64,000 nucleotides of DNA from an uncultured Aquimarina sp. (GCF_947496855.1 NZ_CANMED010000010.1:36052-100051), one strand, 5' to 3'; shown: positions 43,291 through 52,912, numbered from the stretch's first letter. Notes: a model not told the origin generated them from the letters alone. Translations and numbers: made by a program.

Positions 43291-45048
43291 ATGGAACATC
43301 AATCAATTTCAAAAAATCTATTGTATCAACGTAAACTAAAAGGATACACACAAGAAGAGTTATCGGATAGAACAAAAGTAGGAATACGAACAATCCAGCG
43401 CATAGAGAAAGGAGAAGTAAATCCGCATTTACAAACGGTAAAGCTATTAGCCACGGCATTAGATATCGAAGTAGATGATCTTCTTCCTTTAGAAAACCCT
43501 AAAGAAGAAACGATACAACAAAAATGGTTATTACTATTCCATGCAACTCCTATACTTGGGTTTGTAATTCCGTTATGTAATATTTTATTACCTATATTTC
43601 TTTGGATACACAAAAGAGAGGATAATAAAATCTATAACAGCCATGGGAGGTCCATAATAAATTTTCAAATCACGATGACTATTTTATTTATTCTTTCATT
43701 TATAGCATTAGTCACATTACCTGGTCTTGGTTTTTTTCTTTTTATAACAGTTATTCCATATAGTATCATTGTGATGATTATAAACATTATTTCTGTGTTA
43801 AACTCTAAAAAATGTTACTACCCCTTATCTATTCCTTTTCTGAGAAAAAGTAAGGGCACAAAATATATAGGGATTCTTCTTACAATAATTTCACTTAGCT
43901 CTATTAGTTGCTCTACTAACACATCAGAACACATAGTTAGATTAGATAATTCCACTATTACTAAAGATTCTTTAACATCCAAAATAGAACAATTGGTTAC
44001 CGACGCAAATGTACAGGGGATCGCGGTAACTGTTTTCAACAAAAATCAAGCTATTTATAAGAAAGAATTTGGATATAAAAATTATAAACAAAAAAGTCCA
44101 TTAACAGACTCCACCAACTTTTATGGTGCATCTTTTAGTAAAGCAGTTTTTTCCGTTCTGGTCATGAAACTGGTAGAAGAAGGAGTTATTGATCTAGACA
44201 CTCCATTAGAATCTTACCTACCTAAAAAAATACACGAATACGAACCTAAAACAAGGTGGCATGATGATTTTTCCGCTTTAAAAACAGATTCACTATATCA
44301 CAAAATAACCGCTCGCATGTGCTTAGCACATACTACAGGATTCCATAACTATAGATGGTACGAATCTGATCGAAAGTTAAAAGTTCATTTTGAACCTGGT
44401 ACTCGCTATAGCTATTCGGGAGAAGGTTTTATCTATTTGCAAGTAGTATTAGAAAAATTGCTTAGTAAAGGACTTGAAGAAATAGCACAGGATAAACTGT
44501 TTAAACCATTAAAAATGAATCACTCTAGTTATCAGTGGAATGAAACGTTTGAAAATGACTTTGCATATGGTCATACTGCTGAAGGGAGTCTTTTTAAAAA
44601 GGACAAGGATAATGAACCTAGAGGTGGCGGTACATTAGAAACAACTTCTGGAGATTACACAAAATTTATTGAAGCTGTATTACAAAATAAAATCATTTCT
44701 AAAGATTCGTGGAACGAAATCTTCAAGCCGCAAATAAGAATCAGAACGTTAGCACAATTTGGTCCATTATCTCATAAAGAAGGAGTCTTTCACGATAATA
44801 TCCAGCTTAGTTATGGGTTAGGATGGGGTGTATTGACATCTCTTTATGGAATCGGAGCTTTTAAAGAAGGACACGGTGATGGTTTTCAACACTACTCGAT
44901 TGTATTTCCAGAAGCGGAAAAAGGAATAATAATAATGACCAATAGTGATAATGGTGAGAGTATTTTCAAAGAATTATTAGAGGTTGCATTAGGAGATAAA
45001 TTCACACCTTGGAAGTGGCAAAACTATATTCCTTATAACCACAAATAA
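43291..45048 (+). CDS. XRE regulator - DUF4870-like membrane domain - serine beta-lactamase-like hydrolase fusion
   Basis: A 585-residue protein in three parts. Residues 1-65 are an XRE helix-turn-helix (LKGYTQEELSDRTKVGIRTIQRIEKGE). About 72-185 has DUF4870-like membrane segments (FHATPILGFVIPLCNILLPIF; HGRSIINFQIT). After about residue 190, YIGILLTIISLSSISC (C207) looks like an embedded lipoprotein signal, followed by a class C beta-lactamase/serine hydrolase domain with SFSK (281-284) and YSYSGEGF. HTH-DUF4870 proteins and such hydrolases normally occur separately. The frame is continuous; a regulator that senses through its hydrolase is speculative. Confidence 0.8.
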   Translation: MEHQSISKNLLYQRKLKGYTQEELSDRTKVGIRTIQRIEKGEVNPHLQTVKLLATALDIEVDDLLPLENPKEETIQQKWLLLFHATPILGFVIPLCNILLPIFLWIHKREDNKIYNSHGRSIINFQITMTILFILSFIALVTLPGLGFFLFITVIPYSIIVMIINIISVLNSKKCYYPLSIPFLRKSKGTKYIGILLTIISLSSISCSTNTSEHIVRLDNSTITKDSLTSKIEQLVTDANVQGIAVTVFNKNQAIYKKEFGYKNYKQKSPLTDSTNFYGASFSKAVFSVLVMKLVEEGVIDLDTPLESYLPKKIHEYEPKTRWHDDFSALKTDSLYHKITARMCLAHTTGFHNYRWYESDRKLKVHFEPGTRYSYSGEGFIYLQVVLEKLLSKGLEEIAQDKLFKPLKMNHSSYQWNETFENDFAYGHTAEGSLFKKDKDNEPRGGGTLETTSGDYTKFIEAVLQNKIISKDSWNEIFKPQIRIRTLAQFGPLSHKEGVFHDNIQLSYGLGWGVLTSLYGIGAFKEGHGDGFQHYSIVFPEAEKGIIIMTNSDNGESIFKELLEVALGDKFTPWKWQNYIPYNHK

Positions 45049-45170
45049 AAGTGTTTATTAAATAATTAGAAATGTTATCCCTTTTTTATTATTCAACATT
45101 TGTTAAAAATAGAAAAACCTTGCAATCAAAATCGTAAATACTTAATTTAGTGTAGCTAAAGAAAAGAACA

Positions 45171-45890
45171 ATGATGATTCCTAAGACTAATATCAAAAAA
45201 AAACTTACTCAACTACGTGATAAAGAATTTGACCCGGCACGTTGGGAATTACAAGTTCAAGCTATTTTTAAAGAGGAAAACAAAAAGAATGATCGTATTG
45301 TTAATATGCTAGAAAACGGTGCTCCAGTGATAGAAAATAATTTCATTTTTGATTACCTAAAAAGTCCTAACATTTATCATATTGACCAAATCAAAAAGAT
45401 CTGTATAGACTATAGATTACGTTTTTTAGATTCTAAATACTTCAAAGGTAAACTTCCTCAGGAAGCAATATCAAAGATAATGGATTTAGAAAAAATTCAC
45501 GAAACAGAATTAAAAGGTTTTAAGATTATTGCTCCATCTAAACTATTTAAGCTGGCTAATGCAGATGACCCTTTGCTTTTTGCTCCAATGGGAAATGACT
45601 ATTATTATCTAATCCATAAATGGGGAGATGATCTCCATCCATTTCGTAAATTAATGATGTGGTTTTTTAAGAGTTTTGAAAACTTATTAATTCTCACCTT
45701 TTTAGTGAGTCTTTTAATTACCTTTATGGTCCCGCAAGGATTGTTTAGTAAAGAAAGTAATACCTCAGAATTTATAATGATATTTCTCTTTATGTTTAAA
45801 TCTGTTGCAGCAGTTGTGTTGTTCTATGGGTTTGCTCTAGGTAAAAACTTTAATACAGCTATCTGGGATAGTAAATATTTTAACGCTTAA
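45171..45890 (+). CDS. Hypothetical protein with two C-terminal membrane helices
   Basis: I do not recognise a named family. The 239-residue product has a soluble helical N-terminal region of about 160 residues, including IFDYLKSPNIYHIDQIKKICIDYR, then two membrane segments (about 169-189 and 199-223). The soluble part ends with GNDYYYLIHKWGDDLHPFRK, a pattern seen in uncharacterised Bacteroidota proteins. It is followed within 9 bases by a DUF2007 gene and then a small membrane protein gene, so the three are probably one operon. Confidence 0.6.
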   Translation: MMIPKTNIKKKLTQLRDKEFDPARWELQVQAIFKEENKKNDRIVNMLENGAPVIENNFIFDYLKSPNIYHIDQIKKICIDYRLRFLDSKYFKGKLPQEAISKIMDLEKIHETELKGFKIIAPSKLFKLANADDPLLFAPMGNDYYYLIHKWGDDLHPFRKLMMWFFKSFENLLILTFLVSLLITFMVPQGLFSKESNTSEFIMIFLFMFKSVAAVVLFYGFALGKNFNTAIWDSKYFNA

Positions 45891-45899
45891 CAACAATAT

Positions 45900-46127
45900 A
45901 TGTTTCCCGAAAGTGAATACGAAAGAGTATATACAGGTAGCCTAATTAATATCCAATTTTTACAAAATTTGCTTCAGGATAGCGGCATCAATTCTATAAC
46001 CAGAGACGACATGAAATCAGGTATGGTGGCTGGTTTTGGTGGTGGAATCCCAGACCATATTCAACTTTTTGTAAAAAAGACAGATGCAGAAGAAGCAATT
46101 CCAATTATAGAAAAAAGCTTATCTTGA
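45900..46127 (+). CDS. DUF2007 family protein (putative signal-transducing)
   Basis: A 75-residue single-domain protein. YERVYTGSLINIQFLQNLLQDSGI is the typical opening of DUF2007, and GGIPDHIQLFVKKTDAEEAIPII its second half, giving a small ferredoxin-like or GlnB-related fold. The family is labelled putative signal transducing but no function is proven. Middle gene of a three-gene unit. Confidence 0.75.
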   Translation: MFPESEYERVYTGSLINIQFLQNLLQDSGINSITRDDMKSGMVAGFGGGIPDHIQLFVKKTDAEEAIPIIEKSLS

Positions 46128-46133
46128 TTGAGT

Positions 46134-46340
46134 ATGAAAGAAGAAGATCAATTACCTAGGAAGAAGTGGGATTTTATGATCGGTATTGCACTGGTCTTAT
46201 TTGGAAGTTTTAGGCTATACCAAAGAACTCGCACTGAATCGGAGTGGGACTACAGAGTTATTCTTACTATTTTATTCATTGCCTATGGTGGTTTTTTGAT
46301 TTACAGGCATTTTCAGAATCAAGATTCTCACAAAAACTAA
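46134..46340 (+). CDS. Small hypothetical membrane protein
   Basis: A 68-residue product starting at ATG 46134, six bases into a frame that could also open with TTG at 46128, directly after the DUF2007 stop. It has two short hydrophobic stretches (FMIGIALVLFGSFRLY and VILTILFIAYGGFLIY) joined by a charged loop, so a two-helix hairpin in the membrane is likely. Its last four bases overlap the end of the convergent oxidoreductase gene. Confidence 0.55.
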   Translation: MKEEDQLPRKKWDFMIGIALVLFGSFRLYQRTRTESEWDYRVILTILFIAYGGFLIYRHFQNQDSHKN

Positions 46341-47896
46341 AGCCCTTTAGTTGGTATATTATTCATAGCTCTTTCTGTTATAGCGGTTATAGATAATGAT
46401 GGATTCACTCCTGGATTGGCGGATATCATGGATCCATCGCAGATATACATATTTTCGTATCCAAATACCGCATTGTTCTTATCAATAACTCCTTCTTCTA
46501 TATTGGCTGCCATCACAGCACCTCCCAAAATATGAGCAGTAGAAGGAATTCCTGCTAGTGGTTCTAATCCAAACACAGTTTCCTTACCTCCTGTCAATTC
46601 TGCATATTTCTTTGCTAAACTAATAGATTTAGGTATAAAAGCACTTGGTTTTTTACCGACTGTAACCTTAGTATTCATAAATCCTAAAGAGTTAATTTTA
46701 AATTTTAGTGTACTGTCTAAGGTTTGCATAAATAAAAGGATAGCGGTACTTTTTCCCCAATCTTTTGTTGTATATAATTTAAGGTATGATAACGGGTGTT
46801 TAATAAAACTAGTGAACATTTTTGTAATCCGCACTATTGTATTTTTACCATAGGTTAATGGTAAATGTGACAACCTCCAAAATCCTGAACCTTTAGCGTA
46901 TCGTACAATTTCTAAATGACTATTCTTATCCGTATTCAAAATAGAACCTATTGCAACACCCTTAGACATATCTTTTTTACCATCCAGATTTGTCACGCTA
47001 ATTAGACTTTCATTATTAGTTCGAATATCTGATCCTAAACGATTGGATAAACTTGGAAGCGATTTTTGTTTTAACTTAAGTAATAGCTTTACTGTACCTA
47101 AAACACCTCCGGAAAAAACAATTCCTTTTGTTTTTACAGATTTTTTTGACTTAAAAAAACGAGTAGATGACTTAAACCTAACTTCGTATCCATCGAGAGA
47201 AGGAACAACATCAAAAACTTCGTTTTCTGCCAGCACATCAGCACCAAGTTGTTGAGCTAAGTATAAATAGTTCTTATCTAATGTGTTTTTTGCTCCAAAT
47301 CTACATCCTGTCATACAACCCCCACAATAATTACAACCAGTTCGATCAGGTCCTTTTCCTTCAAAATAAGGGTCGGGGACTGTTTTATTAGGTGTTCCAA
47401 AAAAAACAGCAACATCTGTAGTAGAAAAGTCATCTTTTATGTTCATTCTGTCTGCTAATTCTTTTAGTGCTTCATCTCCATCGAAAAGCAAAGGATTTTT
47501 TTGAGCTCCCAACATTTTCAATGCAGTCTGATAAAATGGTACTAATTCTGACTGCCAATCTGCCAGGTTTTTCCAACTTCCAGAAGTGAAGAATTCTTTT
47601 TTTGGAACAGGAAGTGTATTCGCATATACTAGTGAACCTCCTCCTACTCCCGTTCCAGAAATAACAACTACATGTTTAAAGAAAGACATCTTCATAATAC
47701 CAAACCACCTAAAAAAAGGAACCCAAAGCCATTTCTTGAGATTCCAGTTTGATTTCGGAAAATCTTTGGACTTATACCATTTCCCTTTTTCAATGACTAA
47801 AACTTTGTATCCTTTTTCTGAAAGACGTAATGCACTTACAGATCCACCAAAACCACTACCAATAATTACATAATCATATTCTTCTTTAATTATCAT
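46337..47896 (-). CDS. GMC-type FAD oxidoreductase (cholesterol oxidase-like)
   Basis: A 519-residue flavoprotein. The dinucleotide-binding VIIGSGFGGSVSALRLSEKGY is at residues 9-29, with VLVIEKG after it. GTGVGGGSLVYANT near 80 is the flavin loop of cholesterol-oxidase-like GMC enzymes, and CNYCGGCMTGCRFGAKNTLD near 188 is the cysteine-rich block of this subgroup. The C-terminus carries CDGSMISANPGVNPSLSITAITERA, the usual closing motif. The substrate is probably an alcohol or sterol-like lipid. It is divergent from a TetR regulator that may control it. Confidence 0.85.
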   Translation of the reverse strand: MIIKEEYDYVIIGSGFGGSVSALRLSEKGYKVLVIEKGKWYKSKDFPKSNWNLKKWLWVPFFRWFGIMKMSFFKHVVVISGTGVGGGSLVYANTLPVPKKEFFTSGSWKNLADWQSELVPFYQTALKMLGAQKNPLLFDGDEALKELADRMNIKDDFSTTDVAVFFGTPNKTVPDPYFEGKGPDRTGCNYCGGCMTGCRFGAKNTLDKNYLYLAQQLGADVLAENEVFDVVPSLDGYEVRFKSSTRFFKSKKSVKTKGIVFSGGVLGTVKLLLKLKQKSLPSLSNRLGSDIRTNNESLISVTNLDGKKDMSKGVAIGSILNTDKNSHLEIVRYAKGSGFWRLSHLPLTYGKNTIVRITKMFTSFIKHPLSYLKLYTTKDWGKSTAILLFMQTLDSTLKFKINSLGFMNTKVTVGKKPSAFIPKSISLAKKYAELTGGKETVFGLEPLAGIPSTAHILGGAVMAANIEEGVIDKNNAVFGYENMYICDGSMISANPGVNPSLSITAITERAMNNIPTKGL

Positions 47897-48094
47897 ATTC
47901 TACAATTATATCAAATTTTACTGGATACATATGGTTTACTAAACTTCGCCGATTTATTTCATCCTCTAAATAAATCACTAGTATTATATATTAAGAACTA
48001 AGGCTGATTAGACTACTTTTCTAAATATTTTTTTTAAACTGCCTTATTTTTCAAAACTCAATTGGTTATGTTTGAAAAAACATGTGGATTTTTT

Positions 48095-48120
48095 CGAACT
48101 ATTAAATCAAATATAGTTCG
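48095..48120. promoter_or_regulatory. Candidate TetR-family operator
   Basis: CGAACTAT-N10-ATAGTTCG is a perfect 8-bp inverted repeat, 20 bases before the tetR ATG in the region shared with the oxidoreductase gene. A partly overlapping repeat, TTTGAAAAAA ... TTTTTTCGAA (48071-48098), has one mismatch. Position and symmetry suit autoregulation. Confidence 0.5.
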
Positions 48121-48140
48121 GTTTTAGTAAATTACCAAGT

Positions 48141-48743
48141 ATGGGAAGAAAATCAATTAGCCGAGAGAGAAAAGATAAAAACAAAAAGGTTGAACAATGG
48201 ACACAAGCACTTCTATTTAAACTAGGAACAGCTGAACTCGGAGATCTTACTATAGACGATCTAGCTAGATTAATGAACAAAAGTAAATCTACTATTTATC
48301 AATACTTTATAACCAAAGAAGAAATTTTTGAATATATCACCCAGGTCAGAATTGATTATCTTAAAGTGTATAAAAATGAAATCTCTGGAAAACTATCTGG
48401 ATTAAATTATCAATACGAAACGTTAGCTAAAATTCTTAGTGAAGGTGTAAAAGATGTTTCACCTTTCTTTCTAAAACAACTACAAATTCATTATCCAGGT
48501 GCGTGGAGCATAGTTCAAGAATTTTTACACGGCTTATTAAAAGATCTAAAGGATTTTTACATTTTTGGGATTGAAAACAATATGTTTAAAGCTGTTTCTC
48601 CAGAACTATTAATCAAATTAGATGAGTATTTTATTATGCAACTCATTACGGATCATACTTTTTTTAATAACAATCAACAGACATTAGAATCTGCAATTAC
48701 TGAATATATGTATATTAAGTTTGAGGGATTAGTTGAGAAATAA
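48141..48743 (+). CDS. TetR/AcrR family transcriptional regulator
   Basis: A 200-residue repressor-type protein. The helix-turn-helix spans about residues 36-58 (LTIDDLARLMNKSKSTIYQYFITKEEIF). The C-terminal helical ligand/dimer domain has no clear ligand class. It is transcribed divergently from the GMC oxidoreductase, and a palindrome sits in the shared region, so the oxidoreductase is the likely target. Confidence 0.88.
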   Translation: MGRKSISRERKDKNKKVEQWTQALLFKLGTAELGDLTIDDLARLMNKSKSTIYQYFITKEEIFEYITQVRIDYLKVYKNEISGKLSGLNYQYETLAKILSEGVKDVSPFFLKQLQIHYPGAWSIVQEFLHGLLKDLKDFYIFGIENNMFKAVSPELLIKLDEYFIMQLITDHTFFNNNQQTLESAITEYMYIKFEGLVEK

Positions 48744-48753
48744 AGATGTAAAA

Positions 48754-48778
48754 AAAATCCTGCAAGTTGCAGGATTTT
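48754..48778. terminator. Bidirectional terminator between tetR and the ABC-F gene
   Basis: AAAATCCTGC-AAGTT-GCAGGATTTT is a perfect 10-bp stem, with A-rich sequence before and T residues within the arm, between convergent genes. Confidence 0.75.
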
Positions 48779-48808
48779 GCGAATTTCTTCTAAATTTTCT
48801 GTTACGTT

Positions 48809-50437
48809 TTACACATTCACCGCATACATTTTCTCACGTAACTCTTTAATTTTATTATCACTCATATACTCATCAAAAGTAGTATACCTATCTATCACTC
48901 CATTTGGTGTTAACTCAATCACTCGATTTGCAACAGTTTGCGCAAACTCGTGATCATGTGTTGTAAAAAGAATAGTTCCTTTAAAGTTTTTTAAAGAATT
49001 ATTAAATGCAGTAATTGATTCTAGGTCTAAGTGGTTTGTAGGTTCATCTAGCATCAATACATTCGCTCTTGTCATCATCATTTTGGATAACATACAACGT
49101 ACTTTTTCACCTCCTGATAATACGTTAGATTTCTTTAGTGCCTCTTCCCCACTAAATATCATTTTACCAAGGAAACCTCTCACAAATACTTCTTCTCTTT
49201 CTTCTTCTGTAGTTGCCCATTGACGTAACCAATCAACTAAGGTTAAATCATTTCTGAAATACTCACTATTATCTGCAGGTAAATACGATTGCGTAGTTGT
49301 AATACCCCAAGCAAATTTACCGGCATCAGCTTTTTGATTCTCATTTAGAATTTGATAAAAAGCAGTAGTAGCTCGAGAATCTTTCGAGAAAACAACTACT
49401 TTATCTCCTTTTGCCAAGTTAATATCAATATTTTTGAATAATTGTTCTTGTTCCTGACTCACTGCTGCTAATCCTTCTACATTAAGAATCTGATCTCCGG
49501 CTTCTCTATCTCTTTCAAAAATGATAGCAGGGTAACGACGACTAGAAGGTTTTATATCTTCGATATTAAGTTTCTCAATCATCTTTTTACGAGAAGTCGC
49601 CTGTTTTGACTTAGCTACGTTAGCACTAAAACGAGCTATAAATTCTTGTAATTCTTTCTTCTTTTCTTCTGATTTCTTATTTTGCTGCGCACGTTGTTTT
49701 GCTGCTAACTGGGAAGACTCGTACCAAAACGTATAGTTACCACTGTAATGATTAATTTTAGAGAAATCAATATCTGATATATGAGTACAAACAGAATCTA
49801 AAAAGTGACGGTCGTGAGAAACAACAATAACTGTATTATCAAAATTAGCTAAAAAGTTTTCTAACCAAGAAATCGTTTCGTAATCCAAATCATTGGTAGG
49901 CTCATCCATAATAAGCACATCTGGTTTCCCAAATAAACACTGAGCTATCAATACACGAACACGTTGTTTCGTATCCAAATCCGACATACTTGTATAATGC
50001 AAATCCTCTTTTATCCCTAAATTAGAAAGCATAGTCGCTGCATTACTATCGGCATTCCACCCATTCATTTCTTCAAACTGTACCTGAAGTTCTCCTATCT
50101 TTTCTGCATTCTCATCCGTATAATCTGCATATAGCGCATCAATCTCTTTTTTTATATTGTATAGTATTTTATTTCCCATTACAACAGTCTCTAAGACAGT
50201 AAACTCATCATAAGCATAATGATCTTGAGACAGGACAGACATTCGCTTACCTGTTTCTAGAACCACATGTCCCGAAGTTGGGTCCAAATCTCCTGCTAAA
50301 ATTTTTAAGAAAGTAGATTTCCCTGCACCGTTCGCGCCGATAATACCGTAGCAATTACCTTGTACGAAACTCGTATTTACATCGTCAAATAAAACACGCT
50401 TACCGAATTGAACTGAAAGATTAGAAACTGATAACAT
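48809..50437 (-). CDS. ABC-F family ATPase (ribosome-associated)
   Basis: A soluble protein with two ATP-binding cassettes and no membrane domain. The first Walker A is GANGAGKST (about 35-43) and first Walker B region LIMDEPTNDLDYETISWLE; the second cassette has LSGGEKVRCMLSK and LMLDEPTNHLDLESI. The linker (about 235-310) is lysine-rich. ABC-F proteins act on the ribosome, in translation quality control or antibiotic protection; this resembles the YbiT-like group. I use ATG 50437 (MLSVSNLSVQFGKRVLF); upstream codons are not conserved-looking. Confidence 0.93.
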   Translation of the reverse strand: MLSVSNLSVQFGKRVLFDDVNTSFVQGNCYGIIGANGAGKSTFLKILAGDLDPTSGHVVLETGKRMSVLSQDHYAYDEFTVLETVVMGNKILYNIKKEIDALYADYTDENAEKIGELQVQFEEMNGWNADSNAATMLSNLGIKEDLHYTSMSDLDTKQRVRVLIAQCLFGKPDVLIMDEPTNDLDYETISWLENFLANFDNTVIVVSHDRHFLDSVCTHISDIDFSKINHYSGNYTFWYESSQLAAKQRAQQNKKSEEKKKELQEFIARFSANVAKSKQATSRKKMIEKLNIEDIKPSSRRYPAIIFERDREAGDQILNVEGLAAVSQEQEQLFKNIDINLAKGDKVVVFSKDSRATTAFYQILNENQKADAGKFAWGITTTQSYLPADNSEYFRNDLTLVDWLRQWATTEEEREEVFVRGFLGKMIFSGEEALKKSNVLSGGEKVRCMLSKMMMTRANVLMLDEPTNHLDLESITAFNNSLKNFKGTILFTTHDHEFAQTVANRVIELTPNGVIDRYTTFDEYMSDNKIKELREKMYAVNV

Positions 50438-50677
50438 AGCTATAAATTGTATTTTCGGCAAAAGTAGAAAAATGGATCCAGAACTTGAAAGAATATGGTA
50501 GTATTTTAAATTGAATCCACCAAACTAAAAATAGTATCGAAAAGCTGAACAAGTATAAAAAAGTTTCAACCTTCGTTCTACATTCACTAATAATAACACA
50601 ATTAACGAATCCTTAACAAGCGATAGCAGTGTTTACATTTATTTTTGAATGTTTGTCATTAAAATAATAGCGCCCAA

Positions 50678-52147
50678 ATGTATTTCGTAAGGATAAAATA
50701 TCTTATCTGTATTTCTATTGCTTGTTTTTGTTTGTCTAATTGTGACCCTACAACAGAAGTCACGAGTGACCATATATATTTTGGTGGAGAAATCATAAAC
50801 CCCAACGCAGATTATATTGTTCTTTTTAAAGATAAAAAACATCTGGATACTATATATCTTGATAAGAATAATCGATTCTCACACAAAATAGAGAATCTGA
50901 AAGAAGGTTTATATTCCTTTAGGCACAACCCGGAATATCAGTTAATACTTTTAGAAAAAGGAGATAGTGTTTTAGTACGTTTAAATACTTTAGAATTCGA
51001 TGAATCATTGGTTTTCACAGGCAAAGGCGCTAGAAAAAACAATTTTTTGATTGATATGTTTTTGCAAAATGAACTAGAAAGAGAAAACTTGCTAAAAAGA
51101 AGAATTGAACAAACCCCGAAACAGTTTAAAAAACAACAGGATTCTTTATTTGAGTTAAGAGAAGAAAGATTCAAATCTCTTACTAGTAAATATGAATTAA
51201 GTGATCTTTCTAAAAAGATATGTAGATCAAGCTTTGAATATGATTTCTTTTCTAGGTATGAAATGTTTTTATATAAGCAACAATACTCTAGAATAAAGAA
51301 TGTTAATGTTACCGCAGAATATCCTAAGGATTTTTTTGATTACAGAGATAAAGGCGATTTTAATGATGATGATTTAATGAGATTGTATTCTTACAATAGA
51401 TTTTTAAATCACTATTTTACGAATTCATCGTATACAAAGTACATGAATCAAAAATCTTTCTCTAAGAGTAAAGTAGCATACACGATGTACAAATTAGATC
51501 TTGTGGATAGTATGATACAACATTCTTACATTAAGAATAACCTGTTACGAGGGATCACAACAAATTTTATTTTAGATAACAAAAATGATTATACTTCTCA
51601 GAAAGTTCTTAATCATTATTTATCTATTAGTAGTGACGAAAAGTTTCAGAGTGAACTGGTGAAATTAGCAAAATCTACAGCCAGACTTAAACCCAATAAT
51701 ATTATTCCAGATCAAGATCTTATTTCTTCGAATGGAGAAATGACTAGGTTATCTGCTCTTTTCGAAAAGCCTGTCACGGCTTTATATTTTTGGTCTATAG
51801 AAAGAAAAGATCACTATATTAAAGCTCACAAGAAAGCAGATTATTTAAGTAAATTATATCCTAACATTGATTTCATAGGAATAAATACGGATGATGAGCA
51901 AACCGATAACTGGTTAAAAACCATAAAAAGACATCACTATAACTTAGATCGTGAGTATGAATTTAAATTCCCTAAATGCTCTTCTGACGAATTAGTAATC
52001 CATTATACAAATAAAGTTATTCTAGTTGACCGTGATGGCAAAATAATCAATCCGAATGCGAATCTATTCTCTTCTTTTTTCGAAAAACAATTAATGAGCT
52101 ACAGCAGATTGGCTACTTTAGAAAAGCAAAAAACTGTTCTAGATTAA
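50678..52147 (+). CDS. TlpA-like lipoprotein lacking the redox cysteines
   Basis: A 489-residue lipoprotein (lipobox CLSNC). Residues about 30-115 are a DUF4369-like beta domain (GGEIINPNADYIVLFKD), a long helical linker follows (about 125-330), and the C-terminal 150 residues have the outline of a thioredoxin fold. In VTALYFWSIERKDHYIKAH the expected WCxxC is replaced by WSIERKD, so no catalytic cysteine pair is present. IVNTD-like INTDDEQTDNWL and VILVDRDGKI support the fold. A scaffolding or sensing role is more likely than redox. Own terminator. Confidence 0.72.
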   Translation: MYFVRIKYLICISIACFCLSNCDPTTEVTSDHIYFGGEIINPNADYIVLFKDKKHLDTIYLDKNNRFSHKIENLKEGLYSFRHNPEYQLILLEKGDSVLVRLNTLEFDESLVFTGKGARKNNFLIDMFLQNELERENLLKRRIEQTPKQFKKQQDSLFELREERFKSLTSKYELSDLSKKICRSSFEYDFFSRYEMFLYKQQYSRIKNVNVTAEYPKDFFDYRDKGDFNDDDLMRLYSYNRFLNHYFTNSSYTKYMNQKSFSKSKVAYTMYKLDLVDSMIQHSYIKNNLLRGITTNFILDNKNDYTSQKVLNHYLSISSDEKFQSELVKLAKSTARLKPNNIIPDQDLISSNGEMTRLSALFEKPVTALYFWSIERKDHYIKAHKKADYLSKLYPNIDFIGINTDDEQTDNWLKTIKRHHYNLDREYEFKFPKCSSDELVIHYTNKVILVDRDGKIINPNANLFSSFFEKQLMSYSRLATLEKQKTVLD

Positions 52148-52160
52148 AGAACAGTTTTTA
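52130..52160 (+). terminator. Terminator overlapping the stop of the TlpA-like gene
   Basis: AAAACTGTTCT pairs with AGAACAGTTTT around a seven-base loop that contains the TAA stop, followed by TAATTTTTT. Confidence 0.75.
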
Positions 52161-52181
52161 ATTTTTTATGTTTGGAGATAT

Positions 52182-52835
52182 TTAGTTCCCTTTTTTATAA
52201 TCAGCTAAGAATTTTGCTAAGCCAATATCTGTCAATGGATGTTTTAGCAATCCTTCTATAGAAGAAAGCGGTCCTGTCATAACATCTGCTCCTATTTTTG
52301 CACAATCGATAACGTGCATTGTATGCCTTACAGAAGCTGCTAAAATTTGTGTATCAAAACCATAGTTATCATACACTAATCTAATCTCTGCTATCAAATT
52401 TAATCCATCTGTAGAAATATCATCCAATCTACCAATAAAAGGAGAAACGTAAGTTGCCCCTGCTTTTGCAGCTAATAATGCTTGTCCAACAGAAAAAACC
52501 AATGTGCAATTAGTTTTTATACCTTTATCACTAAAATATTTTATTGCTTTTATACCTTCTTTGATCATTGGAACTTTTACTATGATCTGATCGTGAAGTT
52601 TAGCCAGCTCTTCTCCTTCTTTAATAATCCCTTCGAAATCGGTAGAAATTACTTCGGCGCTTACATCTCCTGTTACTATATCGCATATTTTTTTATAATG
52701 TTCTATAATATTTTCTTTCCCTGTGATACCTTCTTTAGCCATTAATGATGGATTCGTAGTAACTCCATCAAGTACACCAAGATCTTGTGCTTCTTTAATC
52801 TGATCAAGGTTAGCAGTATCAATAAAAAACTTCAT
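52182..52835 (-). CDS. fsa: Fructose-6-phosphate aldolase / short transaldolase
   Basis: A 217-residue TIM-barrel enzyme of the short transaldolase group. It begins MKFFIDTANLDQIKEAQDLG, then GVTTNPSLMAKEG near residue 24. The Schiff-base lysine lies in IIVKVPMIKEG near 84, followed by KTNCTLVFSVGQALLAAKAGA, and SVRHTMHV near 167. Members act either as transaldolase or as fructose-6-phosphate aldolase; in Bacteroidota the short form often serves the pentose phosphate pathway. The symbol is by similarity only. Confidence 0.92.
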   Translation of the reverse strand: MKFFIDTANLDQIKEAQDLGVLDGVTTNPSLMAKEGITGKENIIEHYKKICDIVTGDVSAEVISTDFEGIIKEGEELAKLHDQIIVKVPMIKEGIKAIKYFSDKGIKTNCTLVFSVGQALLAAKAGATYVSPFIGRLDDISTDGLNLIAEIRLVYDNYGFDTQILAASVRHTMHVIDCAKIGADVMTGPLSSIEGLLKHPLTDIGLAKFLADYKKGN

Positions 52836-52912
52836 ATTGTTGTGTTTAAAATTAGTATTTATTTTTTAAGATTCTTATTCTAAAATTATAGCTCATAATT
52901 ACGCGGCCAAAA

